Origin: Gammaproteobacteria bacterium
GTDB lineage: Bacteria; Pseudomonadota; Gammaproteobacteria; UBA4575
DNA length: 64,000 nucleotides
Assembly (NCBI GenBank): GCA_011523795.1
Contig: WTFY01000003.1
Coordinates: 248,001 to 312,000 of the forward strand
Direction of reading: 5' to 3'
Shown here: positions 16,310 through 25,497 of the stretch, piece by piece
Numbering within the stretch: the first letter of the stretch is position 1
Layout of the letters: each line of letters begins with the position of its first letter
Notes under the pieces: model-generated
Databases searched by the model: none
What the model was told of the DNA's origin: nothing
Seen by the model: only the letters and a program-made list of their open reading frames with translations
Position numbers and translations under genes: made by a program

Positions 16310-19300
16310 TTACCCCAAGGCCATGCGGGCGTTCCTGAAAATTTTCATCCACGGCCCGTCTTCCAGCCAGCCCTTGGGGTGCCAGGAATACTGGACAGAG
16401 CGGAAAAGCCTTTCAGGATGCGGCATCATGATAGTAAAACGCCCGTCCTGGTTGCAGAAGGCCGTGACTCCCCGGGTTGATCCATTCGGATTATATGGGT
16501 ATTTTTCAGTTACTTGTAAATTATTATTGATAAACCTCATTGATACCATGCGGTGCTGAGAGAGGGAATCCAGTGCTTCTTTCGAAAGTTCTGCCTTGCC
16601 TTCTCCATGTGCGACGACCACCGGCAGGCAGGACCCGTGCATGCCGTGGAAAAAGATCGACGCAGACTGCAAGATTTCTACCATCACCAGTCTGGCTTCG
16701 AACTGGCCTGAAGTGTTATGGGCGAAACTCGGCCAGCAAGACGTTCCGGGGATCAGCTCCTGCAGCTGGGCAAGCATCTGGCAGCCATTGCAAACGCCCA
16801 GTGCAAACACGTCCGTACGCTCGAAAAATGCTGCCAGGGCATCCCGGACCCTGGTGTTGAACAGAATGGACTTGGCCCAGCCACCCCCAGCACCGAGCAC
16901 ATCGCCATACGAGAAGCCGCCGCTGGCCACGAGCCCCTGAAACCCTTCCAGGCCCTGTTTCCCGGAATTCAGCTCCGTCATGTGCAGGTCCACGCAATCG
17001 AAGCCCGCACGATCAAAGGCAGCAGCCATTTCCATGTGCCCGTTAACACCCTGTTCACGCAATATGGCCACTCTTGGTTTTGCTCCGGCAAGGACAGATG
17101 GCGGGTTCGACCGGTTATCCAGGTCGAATGTCAACTTTGCTGACAGTCCCGGGTCCGTCGTGTCGAGTATCGCGTCAAGCTCTTCCTCAGCGCATTCCGG
17201 GTTGTCGCGCAACTTCTGGATCGAGTGGCTGGTCTGCATCCAGAGCTTTTGCAGCTCGGTACGTCCAGCCTCATAAATCACCTGGTTTTCGTGATGGATC
17301 ACGATCCGGTCAGCAGCATTCAGCTCGGCAACGGCATGCGTGTGACCTGAAAGCCGGTGGTCCTCCAGAATTGCCTGAACCCTGCCCCAGTCGGACCTGC
17401 TAATCTGAATCACCGCACCCAGTTCTTCTGAAAACAGGCTGGCCAGCGGGTCGGGCCCGAGGAGGTCCAGACGGATATCCAGCCCCACATGACTGGCAAA
17501 GCTTATCTCGCATAACGTCACGAACAGGCCTCCGTCAGAACGGTCATGGTAGGCATGGACAAGCCCTGACTGTTTCAGCTCGGTCACCGCATGAAACAGG
17601 TTGACCAGGTCGGATGCATCATCCAGGTCTGCAGGCGTACTGCCGGTCAGGGAATATACCTGGCACAGCGCCGAGCCACCCAGGCGATTCCTGGATTTTC
17701 CCAGGTCGATGAGAACGAGCAGGCTGTCCTCCACTTCTGTATCGAGCACGGGGGTGAGAGTTTTACGCACATCTTTTACGGGAGAAAATGCGCTAACAAT
17801 CAATGATAACGGTGCAGTTACTGATTTTTCACATGAATTTTCCTTCCAGAGGCTCCTCATTGACAGCGAGTCCTTGCCTACCGGGATGGGAATGCCCAGT
17901 GCAGGACACAGTTCCTCCGCAACCGCCTGCACCGTAGCATACAGTTCGGCATCCACGCCCTCATGGCCCGCAGCGGCCATCCAGTTTGCCGACAGGCTGA
18001 TCTCTGCAGGATTTTCCACGTCGCAGGCTAGGATATTGGTGACTGCCTCGGCGACAGCAAGGCGTCCTGATGCCGGGGCTGACAGTAACGCAACAACCGG
18101 GCGCTCTCCCACTGACATGGCCTCCCCCGTATAGCCCTGGAAGTCACTGCAGGTCACTGCCGCATCCGATACGGCGACCTGCCATGGGCCGACAAACGGA
18201 TCGCGGGCAATCAGGCCGGTCACTGTACGGTCTCCAATTGTGATCAGGAAATTCTTGGCAGCAACGGCCGGCAGATGCAGTACTCTCTGGACTGCCTCGT
18301 CGATTGAAACCGGAGGCATTGAACTGGCCGGCTTCCCGGGACTACTTGAGACGACCTCCCGCAGCATCCTGGGTGTGTTGCCCAGCAGCATGCCCATGGG
18401 CATGTCAATCGAAGTGTTTTCCAGAAGCCGGTCTTTCAGCACCAGCTTACGTTTTGCAGTGCTGTGCCCGACGACTGCATAGGGACAGCGTTCGCGCTCG
18501 CAGATTTCAATGAATTCTCCAAGCCTGGCATGGTCGACGGCGAGTACATAACGCTCCTGGGCTTCGTTGCACCAGATCTCTTTGGGAGACATCCCTGTCT
18601 CGCCGCACGGGATATCCCGCAGCTCCAGTTCACCCCCCTGTTCTGCGCTGTCCAGTAACTCCGGTATCGCGTTGGACAGCCCGCCGGCCCCGACATCGTG
18701 GAGGGATAGAATGGGATTGGCTGCCCCAAACGCCGTGCAACTTTCGATGACTTCCTGGCAACGCCTCTGCATCTCGGCATTGCTGCGCTGTACCGAGGCG
18801 AAATCCAGCGCTTCCAGGCTTTTGCCGCTGGACATGGAAGAAGCCGCTCCGCCTCCCAGTCCAATCAGCATGGCCGGGCCACCCAGGATCGCGATTGGTG
18901 TGCCTTCTGAAAACTTCCTTTTCCTGATATGCGCCGCCCGGACATTGCCCAGCCCGCCGGCAAGCATGATCGGTTTGTGGTAGCCAAAGACGTGTGGGTC
19001 CTCCCCTTCAGCCGACACGTCCATTTCCAGGGTCCGGAAATATCCAAGGATGTTGGGCCGCCCGAACTCATTATTGAATGACGCAGCCCCTACCGGGCCC
19101 TCGATCATGATTTCCAGGGGCGATGCGATCCTGGCCGGTTTTCCATACTCCACCTCCCAGGGCTGTTCGCTGCCGGGAATCTTGAGGTTCGATACGGAAA
19201 ACCCGCACAGCCCGGCTTTGGGTCGACCTCCACGCCCTACGGCACCCTCGTCCCTGATTTCGCCTCCCGAACCCGTCGCTGCACCGGGAAAAGGTGAAAT

Positions 19301-20200
19301 GGCGGTAGGATGGTTGTGCGTCTCAACCTTCATCAGGATATGCATATCTTCCGGAACATACTTATACCTGTTGTCGCCAGGGTTCGACTGGAACCGTGAT
19401 GCCCGGTGCCCCCGGACTACCGCAGCATTGTCACTGTAGGCCGAGAGAAGGTTTTCAGGGGAGTGTTCCGATGTCTCTCGGATCATCCCGAACAGGCTTT
19501 GTTTTTTTCTCTCGGTATCTATGATCCAGGAGGCATTGAAAATCTTGTGCCTGCAATGCTCTGAATTTGCCTGGGCAAACATCATCAGCTCAGCATCTGT
19601 GGGCATTCTCTCCAGGCTCTCGTAGTGCATGATCAGGTAATCGATTTCATCATCAGCAAGTGCCAGCCCCATCTCGCGGTTGGCCTGCTGCAGCACTTCC
19701 CTTGGGTTGCTTCGGATGTCCAGGCGCACAAGATCTCTTGCAGGTTCCTCCGCAAAAAATGAAGCGGCATCATCCACTGAGCGCACAACCGATTCTGTCA
19801 TGCGGTCATACAAATGCAGCTCTATGCTGCTTTGCTCTTCATCGTTCAGTTCCCGGAGCAGCGCAAGTTGATACTGGATACCCCGTTCTATGCGCCGGAT
19901 TTTGTTTAATGCGCAGTTGTGCGCAATATCGGTCGCCTTAGATGACCATGGCGAGATGGTACCTGCCCGGGGGATAACCAGGACCTGATGGTCGCTTTCA
20001 CTATTGGGACATTCCGGGGCATATGAGAGCAGGTCCGTGAGACAGGCCATTTCTGCCGGGGTGAGTTCTCCAGCCGTATCGATGAAATGGTAGTACCTTG
20101 CGGTGAAGCCATCAATTTTGGATGAGATGCTTTTCAGGGTTTGGACGAGATTTTGAGCCCTGAACTCAGACAGGGCGCTGCCCCCTTCAAGAATTAGCAT
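16310..20200 (-). CDS. purL: Phosphoribosylformylglycinamidine synthase, large single-chain type
   Basis: At 1296 residues this is the long PurL of gammaproteobacteria and eukaryotes, which makes FGAM in purine synthesis. It has the N-terminal PurS-like part, a linker, and the two AIR-synthase-like halves (KVETHNHPTAISPFPGAATGSGGEIRDEGA near residue 290). A glutamine amidotransferase closes it, with nucleophile Cys in GVCNGCQM and His in MMPHPERLFRS. The start MLILEGGSALSEF matches the family. It points away from the tmRNA gene, 143 bp off. Confidence 0.97.
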   Translation of the reverse strand: MLILEGGSALSEFRAQNLVQTLKSISSKIDGFTARYYHFIDTAGELTPAEMACLTDLLSYAPECPNSESDHQVLVIPRAGTISPWSSKATDIAHNCALNKIRRIERGIQYQLALLRELNDEEQSSIELHLYDRMTESVVRSVDDAASFFAEEPARDLVRLDIRSNPREVLQQANREMGLALADDEIDYLIMHYESLERMPTDAELMMFAQANSEHCRHKIFNASWIIDTERKKQSLFGMIRETSEHSPENLLSAYSDNAAVVRGHRASRFQSNPGDNRYKYVPEDMHILMKVETHNHPTAISPFPGAATGSGGEIRDEGAVGRGGRPKAGLCGFSVSNLKIPGSEQPWEVEYGKPARIASPLEIMIEGPVGAASFNNEFGRPNILGYFRTLEMDVSAEGEDPHVFGYHKPIMLAGGLGNVRAAHIRKRKFSEGTPIAILGGPAMLIGLGGGAASSMSSGKSLEALDFASVQRSNAEMQRRCQEVIESCTAFGAANPILSLHDVGAGGLSNAIPELLDSAEQGGELELRDIPCGETGMSPKEIWCNEAQERYVLAVDHARLGEFIEICERERCPYAVVGHSTAKRKLVLKDRLLENTSIDMPMGMLLGNTPRMLREVVSSSPGKPASSMPPVSIDEAVQRVLHLPAVAAKNFLITIGDRTVTGLIARDPFVGPWQVAVSDAAVTCSDFQGYTGEAMSVGERPVVALLSAPASGRLAVAEAVTNILACDVENPAEISLSANWMAAAGHEGVDAELYATVQAVAEELCPALGIPIPVGKDSLSMRSLWKENSCEKSVTAPLSLIVSAFSPVKDVRKTLTPVLDTEVEDSLLVLIDLGKSRNRLGGSALCQVYSLTGSTPADLDDASDLVNLFHAVTELKQSGLVHAYHDRSDGGLFVTLCEISFASHVGLDIRLDLLGPDPLASLFSEELGAVIQISRSDWGRVQAILEDHRLSGHTHAVAELNAADRIVIHHENQVIYEAGRTELQKLWMQTSHSIQKLRDNPECAEEELDAILDTTDPGLSAKLTFDLDNRSNPPSVLAGAKPRVAILREQGVNGHMEMAAAFDRAGFDCVDLHMTELNSGKQGLEGFQGLVASGGFSYGDVLGAGGGWAKSILFNTRVRDALAAFFERTDVFALGVCNGCQMLAQLQELIPGTSCWPSFAHNTSGQFEARLVMVEILQSASIFFHGMHGSCLPVVVAHGEGKAELSKEALDSLSQHRMVSMRFINNNLQVTEKYPYNPNGSTRGVTAFCNQDGRFTIMMPHPERLFRSVQYSWHPKGWLEDGPWMKIFRNARMALG

Positions 20201-20343
20201 TTAGGCGTTATATCCTTGTACAAGGTGTAAGTGAGCAGGAATCATAACTCAAACCAGGGCAAATAATTCCGTCGCATCAAGCAGACCAGACCGTCTGCCC
20301 CTACTATGTCCAGGGGATTCATTATATACTCACCAGTGTCTCT

Positions 20344-20697
20344 GGGGGCGACCTGGCTTCGACGTGGGTCACGAAACCCGAGGTGCATGCCGAGGATGTA
20401 GCTCACCTCGTAAAATACGCTGCAAAATATAGTTGCAAACGACGACAACTACGCTTTAGCTGCCTAAACACCAGTCTGAAGCCGTCCGGCCTGTTCAGCT
20501 TGCGGGACAGTCCCGGGCGTAACCTTAGCAAGCTCGTGGGAAAGATTGCCTGAAGCGGACCCATCAAACCTTGATCAGGATCGCATTTGCTTCCCCGTTC
20601 GTCGGGCAGCAGGTGTTAAATCAAAGGCGATACTAAGCATGTAGTACCGACGGCGTAGGATTTGCGGACGCGGGTTCGATTCCCGCCGCCTCCACCA
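20344..20697 (+). ncRNA. ssrA: Transfer-messenger RNA
   Basis: This 354-base tmRNA frees stalled ribosomes and tags their products. The tRNA-like ends pair GGGGGCG (5') with CGCCTCC before ACCA (3'), with the T-arm GCGGGTTCGATTCCCGC. The tag reading frame at 20435-20467 gives ANDDNYALAA and a stop. Its 3' end is a common integration target, and the P4-type integrase next door starts 166 bp after it. Confidence 0.96.
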
Positions 20698-20862
20698 CTG
20701 AGATGTCCCGTAAAGTCCGATAGCGTCCTATAATGTCTTTTAATTCAGTGTATTATCGAACTATAGCGTCCTATGCTGTGTGAGGCCATATTGTAAAATC
20801 CACCAGTTTTAGTAATACTCTTAGTAATACGGAGCATATTCACTTAGGAGCGTATTACTAAA
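20698..20862. other. Region between ssrA and the integrase, likely att side and integrase promoter
   Basis: The sequence TAGCGTCCTAT occurs twice (about 20721 and 20764). It lies just past the tmRNA 3' end, where the recombination site of an ssrA-integrating element is expected. A second copy of the tmRNA 3' end, which would mark the far end of the element, was not found in the window. Confidence 0.4.
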
Positions 20863-20863
20863 A
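20807..20863. promoter_or_regulatory. Repeated TTAGTAATAC sites overlapping the integrase start
   Basis: TTTTAGTAATAC (20807-20818) and CTTAGTAATAC (20820-20830) are direct copies. GTATTACTAAAA (20852-20863) is an exact inverted copy of the first and runs into the ATG of the integrase. The third site covers the gap between AGGAG and the start codon. A protein bound here would block translation or transcription of the integrase, so this is probably an operator cluster. Confidence 0.6.
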
Positions 20864-22104
20864 TGCCAAGAATTACCAAGCCTCTCAGTGAAACTGAGAT
20901 CAAACATGCCAAGCCTAAAGACAAGCTCTACAGCTTAGCAGACGGGAAAGGCTTATACCTCAAAATAAAACCCAGCGGCTACAAAGTCTGGTTCTTCAAC
21001 TACTACAGGCCTTTCACCAAAAAACGTGTCGCTGATACCCTCGGCGAATATCCTGTCATAACCCTTGCCAGAGCACGATCCAAACGCAATGAATACTTGA
21101 AGCTGCTTGCGGATGATATCGATCCGATCGAGCATAAGCTTGAAAAGAAAAGGATTCACGCCGAGAAAAGCAGAAATACACTGGAAGCCGTGACGGGTCG
21201 GTGGATCAAAGTCAAAAACAGCCAAGTCTCCGAGGAACATGCGAAGGATATCTACAGGTCGCTGGAACTGCATGTTTTTCCCACGCTCGGCAGAATGCCG
21301 CTTCACAAAATCAGGGCAAAGCAGGTAATTGAAGTATTAGAGCCCTTGGCTGCAAAAGGCTCCCTGGAAACCGTAAAACGCCTAATCCAGAGATTGAACG
21401 AAATCATGGTCTATGCAGTAAACACTGACCTAGTGGCCGCAAACTGTCTTTCGGGAGTCAGCAAAGCATTTGCTTCACCGAAAAAAAACCACATGCCTAC
21501 CCTCAGCCCGGAGCAGCTCCCTGAATTAATGAAAGCCATTGCCAATGCTAGTATTAAAAAAACCACTCGATGTCTGATTGAGTGGCAACTGCATACGATG
21601 ACAAGACCTGGAGAGGCAGCTGGTACCAGATGGGAAGAAATCGACCTGAAAAAAAATTTATGGGCTATTCCTGCCATACGCATGAAAAAGAAACGTCCTC
21701 ACAAAGTGCCACTTTCACCACAAATGCTGGCATTGCTGGAAGTAATGAAGCCGATTAGCGCGAACAGGGAATATATGTTTCCTGCAGACAGAAACCCTAA
21801 AGCCCATGCCAATCCAGCAACTGCCAACATGGCACTAAAGCGAATGGGCTATGGCCGCCAACTGGTAGCACATGGCCTCAGGGCGTTGGCAAGTACTACA
21901 CTGAACGAGCAAGGCTTTGATCCAGACATCATTGAGTCTGCGTTGGCCCATACAGACAAAAACGATGTTAGAGGCGCTTACAACCGGGCTGAATATCTAG
22001 AACGTAGGAGAATCATGATGCGCTGGTGGTCAGATCATATAGAAGCTGCTGCAGAAGGTAATCTTAGTCTTTCAGGTACAAGGCAATTAAGGGCTGTCTA
22101 CTGA
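20863..22104 (+). CDS. P4-type tyrosine integrase
   Basis: This 413-residue integrase has an N-terminal DUF4102 DNA-binding domain (about 1-90), a SAM-like core-binding domain, and a catalytic domain with Arg in TMTRPGEAAGTRW, His-x-x-Arg in AHGLRALAST, His in ALAHTDKN and Tyr in GAYNRAEYLERRR. Enzymes of this type insert genomic islands into tRNA or tmRNA ends, which agrees with ssrA just upstream. All catalytic residues are present, so the gene looks active. AGGAG lies 12 bases before the ATG, further than usual, with a repeated operator-like site between. Confidence 0.93.
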   Translation: MPRITKPLSETEIKHAKPKDKLYSLADGKGLYLKIKPSGYKVWFFNYYRPFTKKRVADTLGEYPVITLARARSKRNEYLKLLADDIDPIEHKLEKKRIHAEKSRNTLEAVTGRWIKVKNSQVSEEHAKDIYRSLELHVFPTLGRMPLHKIRAKQVIEVLEPLAAKGSLETVKRLIQRLNEIMVYAVNTDLVAANCLSGVSKAFASPKKNHMPTLSPEQLPELMKAIANASIKKTTRCLIEWQLHTMTRPGEAAGTRWEEIDLKKNLWAIPAIRMKKKRPHKVPLSPQMLALLEVMKPISANREYMFPADRNPKAHANPATANMALKRMGYGRQLVAHGLRALASTTLNEQGFDPDIIESALAHTDKNDVRGAYNRAEYLERRRIMMRWWSDHIEAAAEGNLSLSGTRQLRAVY

Positions 22105-22180
22105 CCCAGCATCTTATTTGAAACTTGGTGTCCGGATTCGATACTAAGAGTTATTGAAGTATTGCAATTTTCAAATCTAG

Positions 22181-23419
22181 ATGAAAAACATTGCTAGCGA
22201 ATTCTTAACTAAGCTCGATATTGAGGATCGTATTTTTTCTAGGAAGCTGAAAGCCGATATAACCGGTGTTGGTTATTTAACTGCAATCAAAGAGTTTCAG
22301 TTTTACCACTATAATCTGCTGAGGAATGAGTGCACAGAAGATATTGATTTACAATTTTATCTGCTGCGCCTGGGGTTACCAAAATTTGTCTCCCGTATTC
22401 TTAGTGGCGTGTCATGCTTTCAATATCCGGTAATAACATTTAAAAGTAATAAGGCTCTTATTGAAGCAGCATACCAAACAGTAACAGCCTTTGGGTTCAT
22501 TGAGCATGGGAGACGATTAGCTCACGGAGCTATGGCCGGCGAATGTAGCATACACAAAATCTCCGATCGGAATTACGATGTTGTCATGCCAGATGTTGTC
22601 TCGTATTTTGAGCAGCATGAAGCCTCTATTGTTCATCACTACGCGAAGATTCGACAAGAACATGTAGATTCTGTAATTAAAGAATCATTTGTTAAAACAG
22701 GAATCACCAAACAAATTGAGACACTGCTCACGGAGCAAGTCTATGTGTTTCGAGATAGCTTTATTGGTTACGACGCACATCCTAGCTTAGATGATTTCTT
22801 TTTCGGAATCGCTAATGTAGAAATTCAAAACCAAAACGGGTTTGACAGCTTTAAAGGTAACTTGAAATTCGGTGGTGTCACATTCCAAAAATATATGCTT
22901 GCAACAATTTATTTTCTGTCGATTGCTCTTAAACATGAAAAATTTGCTGCGGCCCTTCTAAAGAAATCAGAACACATAAGGCTACGGGACATTCTTACAG
23001 TTACATGTGATAAACAGGAATTTCAAGCCTGTATGATTGAAGCATTAAATATGTACGGGCCAAACTTTGAAGAATTTACACCCGTTACAGACGAGGAAGC
23101 CAAAATAATAATAAAAGCATTGTCGGTGCGTCGCGACAACCTAAGTGTCCTACACTCAACAATGGCGCCTCTTCCATACCTTATCGAGTTTTCCGATACT
23201 ACATGGATACAGTTTGGGGCTGGAGTGCAACTTGGTGGGGTAGACTTCCTTCTCAATTCCCTAAATCACAATTTTCCTGATGACTACAGCCGCAATCAGC
23301 AAACCCGTGAAACTTCTATGCAACGTGCGCTGCAAAGAATAATAAACGATTATATTCCCGGGTTGATTTACGTAGATAGCTTCAAGATTCGACGATCAAA
23401 CTGGCCCAAATCCACCTGA
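22181..23419 (+). CDS. AT-rich orphan island protein, likely truncated at the 3' end
   Basis: This 412-residue protein has no function I recognise. It is mixed helix and strand, with no signal peptide or membrane segment. Base composition is clearly more AT-rich than the flanking genes, as expected for island cargo. The C-terminus MQRALQRIINDYIPGLIYVDSFKIRR resembles the stretch that, in some large defence or restriction-like proteins, comes just before a TDID...QxK nuclease core. That core is missing here: the frame ends 15 codons later, where the base composition changes. I think a deletion removed the end of the gene, but the family link is from memory of pattern only. Confidence 0.55.
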   Translation: MKNIASEFLTKLDIEDRIFSRKLKADITGVGYLTAIKEFQFYHYNLLRNECTEDIDLQFYLLRLGLPKFVSRILSGVSCFQYPVITFKSNKALIEAAYQTVTAFGFIEHGRRLAHGAMAGECSIHKISDRNYDVVMPDVVSYFEQHEASIVHHYAKIRQEHVDSVIKESFVKTGITKQIETLLTEQVYVFRDSFIGYDAHPSLDDFFFGIANVEIQNQNGFDSFKGNLKFGGVTFQKYMLATIYFLSIALKHEKFAAALLKKSEHIRLRDILTVTCDKQEFQACMIEALNMYGPNFEEFTPVTDEEAKIIIKALSVRRDNLSVLHSTMAPLPYLIEFSDTTWIQFGAGVQLGGVDFLLNSLNHNFPDDYSRNQQTRETSMQRALQRIINDYIPGLIYVDSFKIRRSNWPKST

Positions 23420-23603
23420 GCATACCTATGAGCTCTTCCTGGAAATCAGTCCAGCCACGGAACCCATTACAAATAATCGCTTCTACTTCGGCGGCAATAT
23501 CTACGAAGACTGGTCCACCGTACCCGACCACTACAAGGTCCTGGACTTCACCAGAACCAGTCCGAGTCAACCCAAGGCTAGAATCTTCACTTTCAAGTTT
23601 TAG
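23400..23603 (+). pseudogene. 3' remnant of an unidentified gene
   Basis: A reading frame shifted by one base from the orphan gene runs from about 23382 and becomes protein-like at DDQTGPNPPEHTYELFLEIS. It continues for about 70 codons to the stop at 23603 (ending ARIFTFKF). There is no start codon or ribosome site. It looks like the C-terminal tail of a gene whose front was lost at the junction with the AT-rich orphan gene. The product is not recognised. Confidence 0.35.
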
Positions 23604-23725
23604 CGTAAACAAGCCTACTATGGCTCGTGCCAAGCTTCCGTGTATGTATCAGGTTCTGTGAGAGAGCCAGAGCGATAGTTTCTGGCAAAGCGGTCCCTGT
23701 TGTCCCCTGCCCTCCCATGCCGTCT

Positions 23726-24997
23726 TCACAGCGAATTGTCTGCAATGAAATCATCCACCTGGTCGAACATCCCGTCGAAACGTGGATTGAAGGTCAGGCG
23801 TGCCATCGACTCGGGATCGGGAACCGTTGCAGGGATGTCGCGGTATACCTCGCCATACCAGGGGCGTAAGGCCTGCAGGCAACGTGAAACCGCATCGGGA
23901 CTGCGTTCTCCCGAGCCCTGACCACAGCTTCGATAATCCCCAGCCACGCCGTAGTGTGGATGGGTCGGTGCGATATGCAGCGACAGGTGAGAGAAACTGG
24001 CAATCCGTTGCGCGGGCAAGAAACTGCTGAAATAACGAACCCGCGAATCAGGTTCTTCAATCTCCTGCAGATTGCGCCGGTATACGAGCAGGCGGCTGCC
24101 AGGATGAGCGAAGCGCTTGCGAAAGTACTTTTGATTGGCGGCTACGTCAATCACGGGATCATCGGCACTTTGTGCCATAAATACGGGTACGGCCACCTCC
24201 TGGGTTTCCAGCAACTGCTTGAGTTCGCGGGTCAGCAGGTAGGTCTCGGCCATGGCGTTCATCGGCATCGCTTCATAGCGTGCGTAGTCGTCCTGAGAAT
24301 CACGGTCCACCCAGGCGAGGACATGGCGCAGCCACACTGCCTGGCGAATCAGCCACGCATCCGCAAGCACCAAGGCAGGAGAGAAGATAAAGGCACCTGC
24401 AAGTTCAGCACCTTCCAGTACAGCGTGCACGGAAAGCAGACCTCCGAGCGAGAAGCCTCCGACAAAGACTGTATCGGCGTCACGCTTGAGGGTCTCCAGC
24501 CCAAACCGGGTCGCATTCAGCCAATCGTTGCGATGTACATCAAGCAGGTCGCCCGCGCGCGTACCGTGCCCGGGCAGCAGCAGCACACGAACCAGAAAGC
24601 ATCGCTCTGCAAACGCATCGGCCAGATCGGCCATCGCCAGCGGCGTATCGGAGAGGCCGTGCAACAGCAGTATCCCCCGCCCGGGACGCCCATCGGCCGC
24701 AGGCTCGCAATGCCCGGCAGGGCTGCGTTCGAACGGTGTCGACGCATCAAGATCAGGCATTATGCGGGATGGGTCCAGGTACACCTTGTGGCGTTTGAGC
24801 CGCTCGCGTGTCTGCATAATGTAGTCTTCGAAATTTCGATACTGAATCGCCTCAAACGGCAGGCCTTCGCCCGAAGCCTGAAAGCGCGCATTCATGAAAG
24901 TTTGACTCTGCGAGGCAACATCTGCAAAGCACAAGGAGGCGCCCGCACTGTACCCAGCCACGAGCAGCGCACCCAAACTCATTGCTATCACGCGCAC
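23726..24997 (-). CDS. Secreted alpha/beta-hydrolase (carboxylesterase-like)
   Basis: This 423-residue protein has an N-terminal signal (LGALLVAGYSAGASLCFA). It has an alpha/beta-hydrolase fold: GILLLHGLSD as the oxyanion strand, GGFSLGG as the nucleophile elbow with Ser, SADDPVID for the acid and SHLSLHIAP for the His. It resembles monoacylglycerol lipase or carboxylesterase proteins. The substrate is unknown. Higher GC than the preceding island gene suggests a different origin. It is transcribed toward the remnant and stands alone. Confidence 0.8.
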   Translation of the reverse strand: MRVIAMSLGALLVAGYSAGASLCFADVASQSQTFMNARFQASGEGLPFEAIQYRNFEDYIMQTRERLKRHKVYLDPSRIMPDLDASTPFERSPAGHCEPAADGRPGRGILLLHGLSDTPLAMADLADAFAERCFLVRVLLLPGHGTRAGDLLDVHRNDWLNATRFGLETLKRDADTVFVGGFSLGGLLSVHAVLEGAELAGAFIFSPALVLADAWLIRQAVWLRHVLAWVDRDSQDDYARYEAMPMNAMAETYLLTRELKQLLETQEVAVPVFMAQSADDPVIDVAANQKYFRKRFAHPGSRLLVYRRNLQEIEEPDSRVRYFSSFLPAQRIASFSHLSLHIAPTHPHYGVAGDYRSCGQGSGERSPDAVSRCLQALRPWYGEVYRDIPATVPDPESMARLTFNPRFDGMFDQVDDFIADNSL

Positions 24998-25497
24998 CCT
25001 ACTCCCCTCGCTTTCTGTGCATATAGATATACCTGAAGCGGGAGCGGCCAGAGTTACCTGGTCTTGATCTCGATCGCTCGTAGTAAATTAATGATCTCCG
25101 ACTCACTGAATCGCTGCACATGATGACCTCTGCTCCAAACCAGTTGAGAGTTTTACGCTCAAACCTGGATCAAGCTGGAAAGCAGGATACGGCAGTCACA
25201 TCGAGGCTCGCACCGATGCACAGCGTAACCGCGCATTACCTGGAAATTCGCTCTCGCTGAACCTCGGTCTTTTGTTTCATCTCATCCGGATTATTCACTG
25301 TCCAACTCGATGAATCAGGGACCAATTATAATCAACTATTTTATTTTCTATAAGTAATTCACGGAAAAGTCATAAGATTTAGCTGACTGATCACAGTATG
25401 TTCATGCAGCATATGCTAGGGTGTGGTCTTAATTATTGCCTGTAAGTCATGGAATGCAAAAAGAAAGTGGTATATCCACTATTGGCAATGCCGTCTG
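24998..25497. other. Long intergenic region before the TbpB-like gene
   Basis: No gene is seen. The part from about 25320 to 25440 is AT-rich and probably carries the promoter of the lipoprotein gene. AATTATAATCA (25324-25334) matches the core of a Fur box in 9 of 11 positions but fails in the outer part, so iron control is only a guess. Confidence 0.3.

Noticed and set aside
23954-25036. A 360-residue plus-strand frame
   Set aside because: It overlaps the alpha/beta-hydrolase gene, which has an intact catalytic triad; the frame is a shadow of GC-rich coding sequence.
25321-25340. Fur box before the TbpB-like gene
   Set aside because: Only the central part matches; the outer half-sites do not, so it was not listed as a site.
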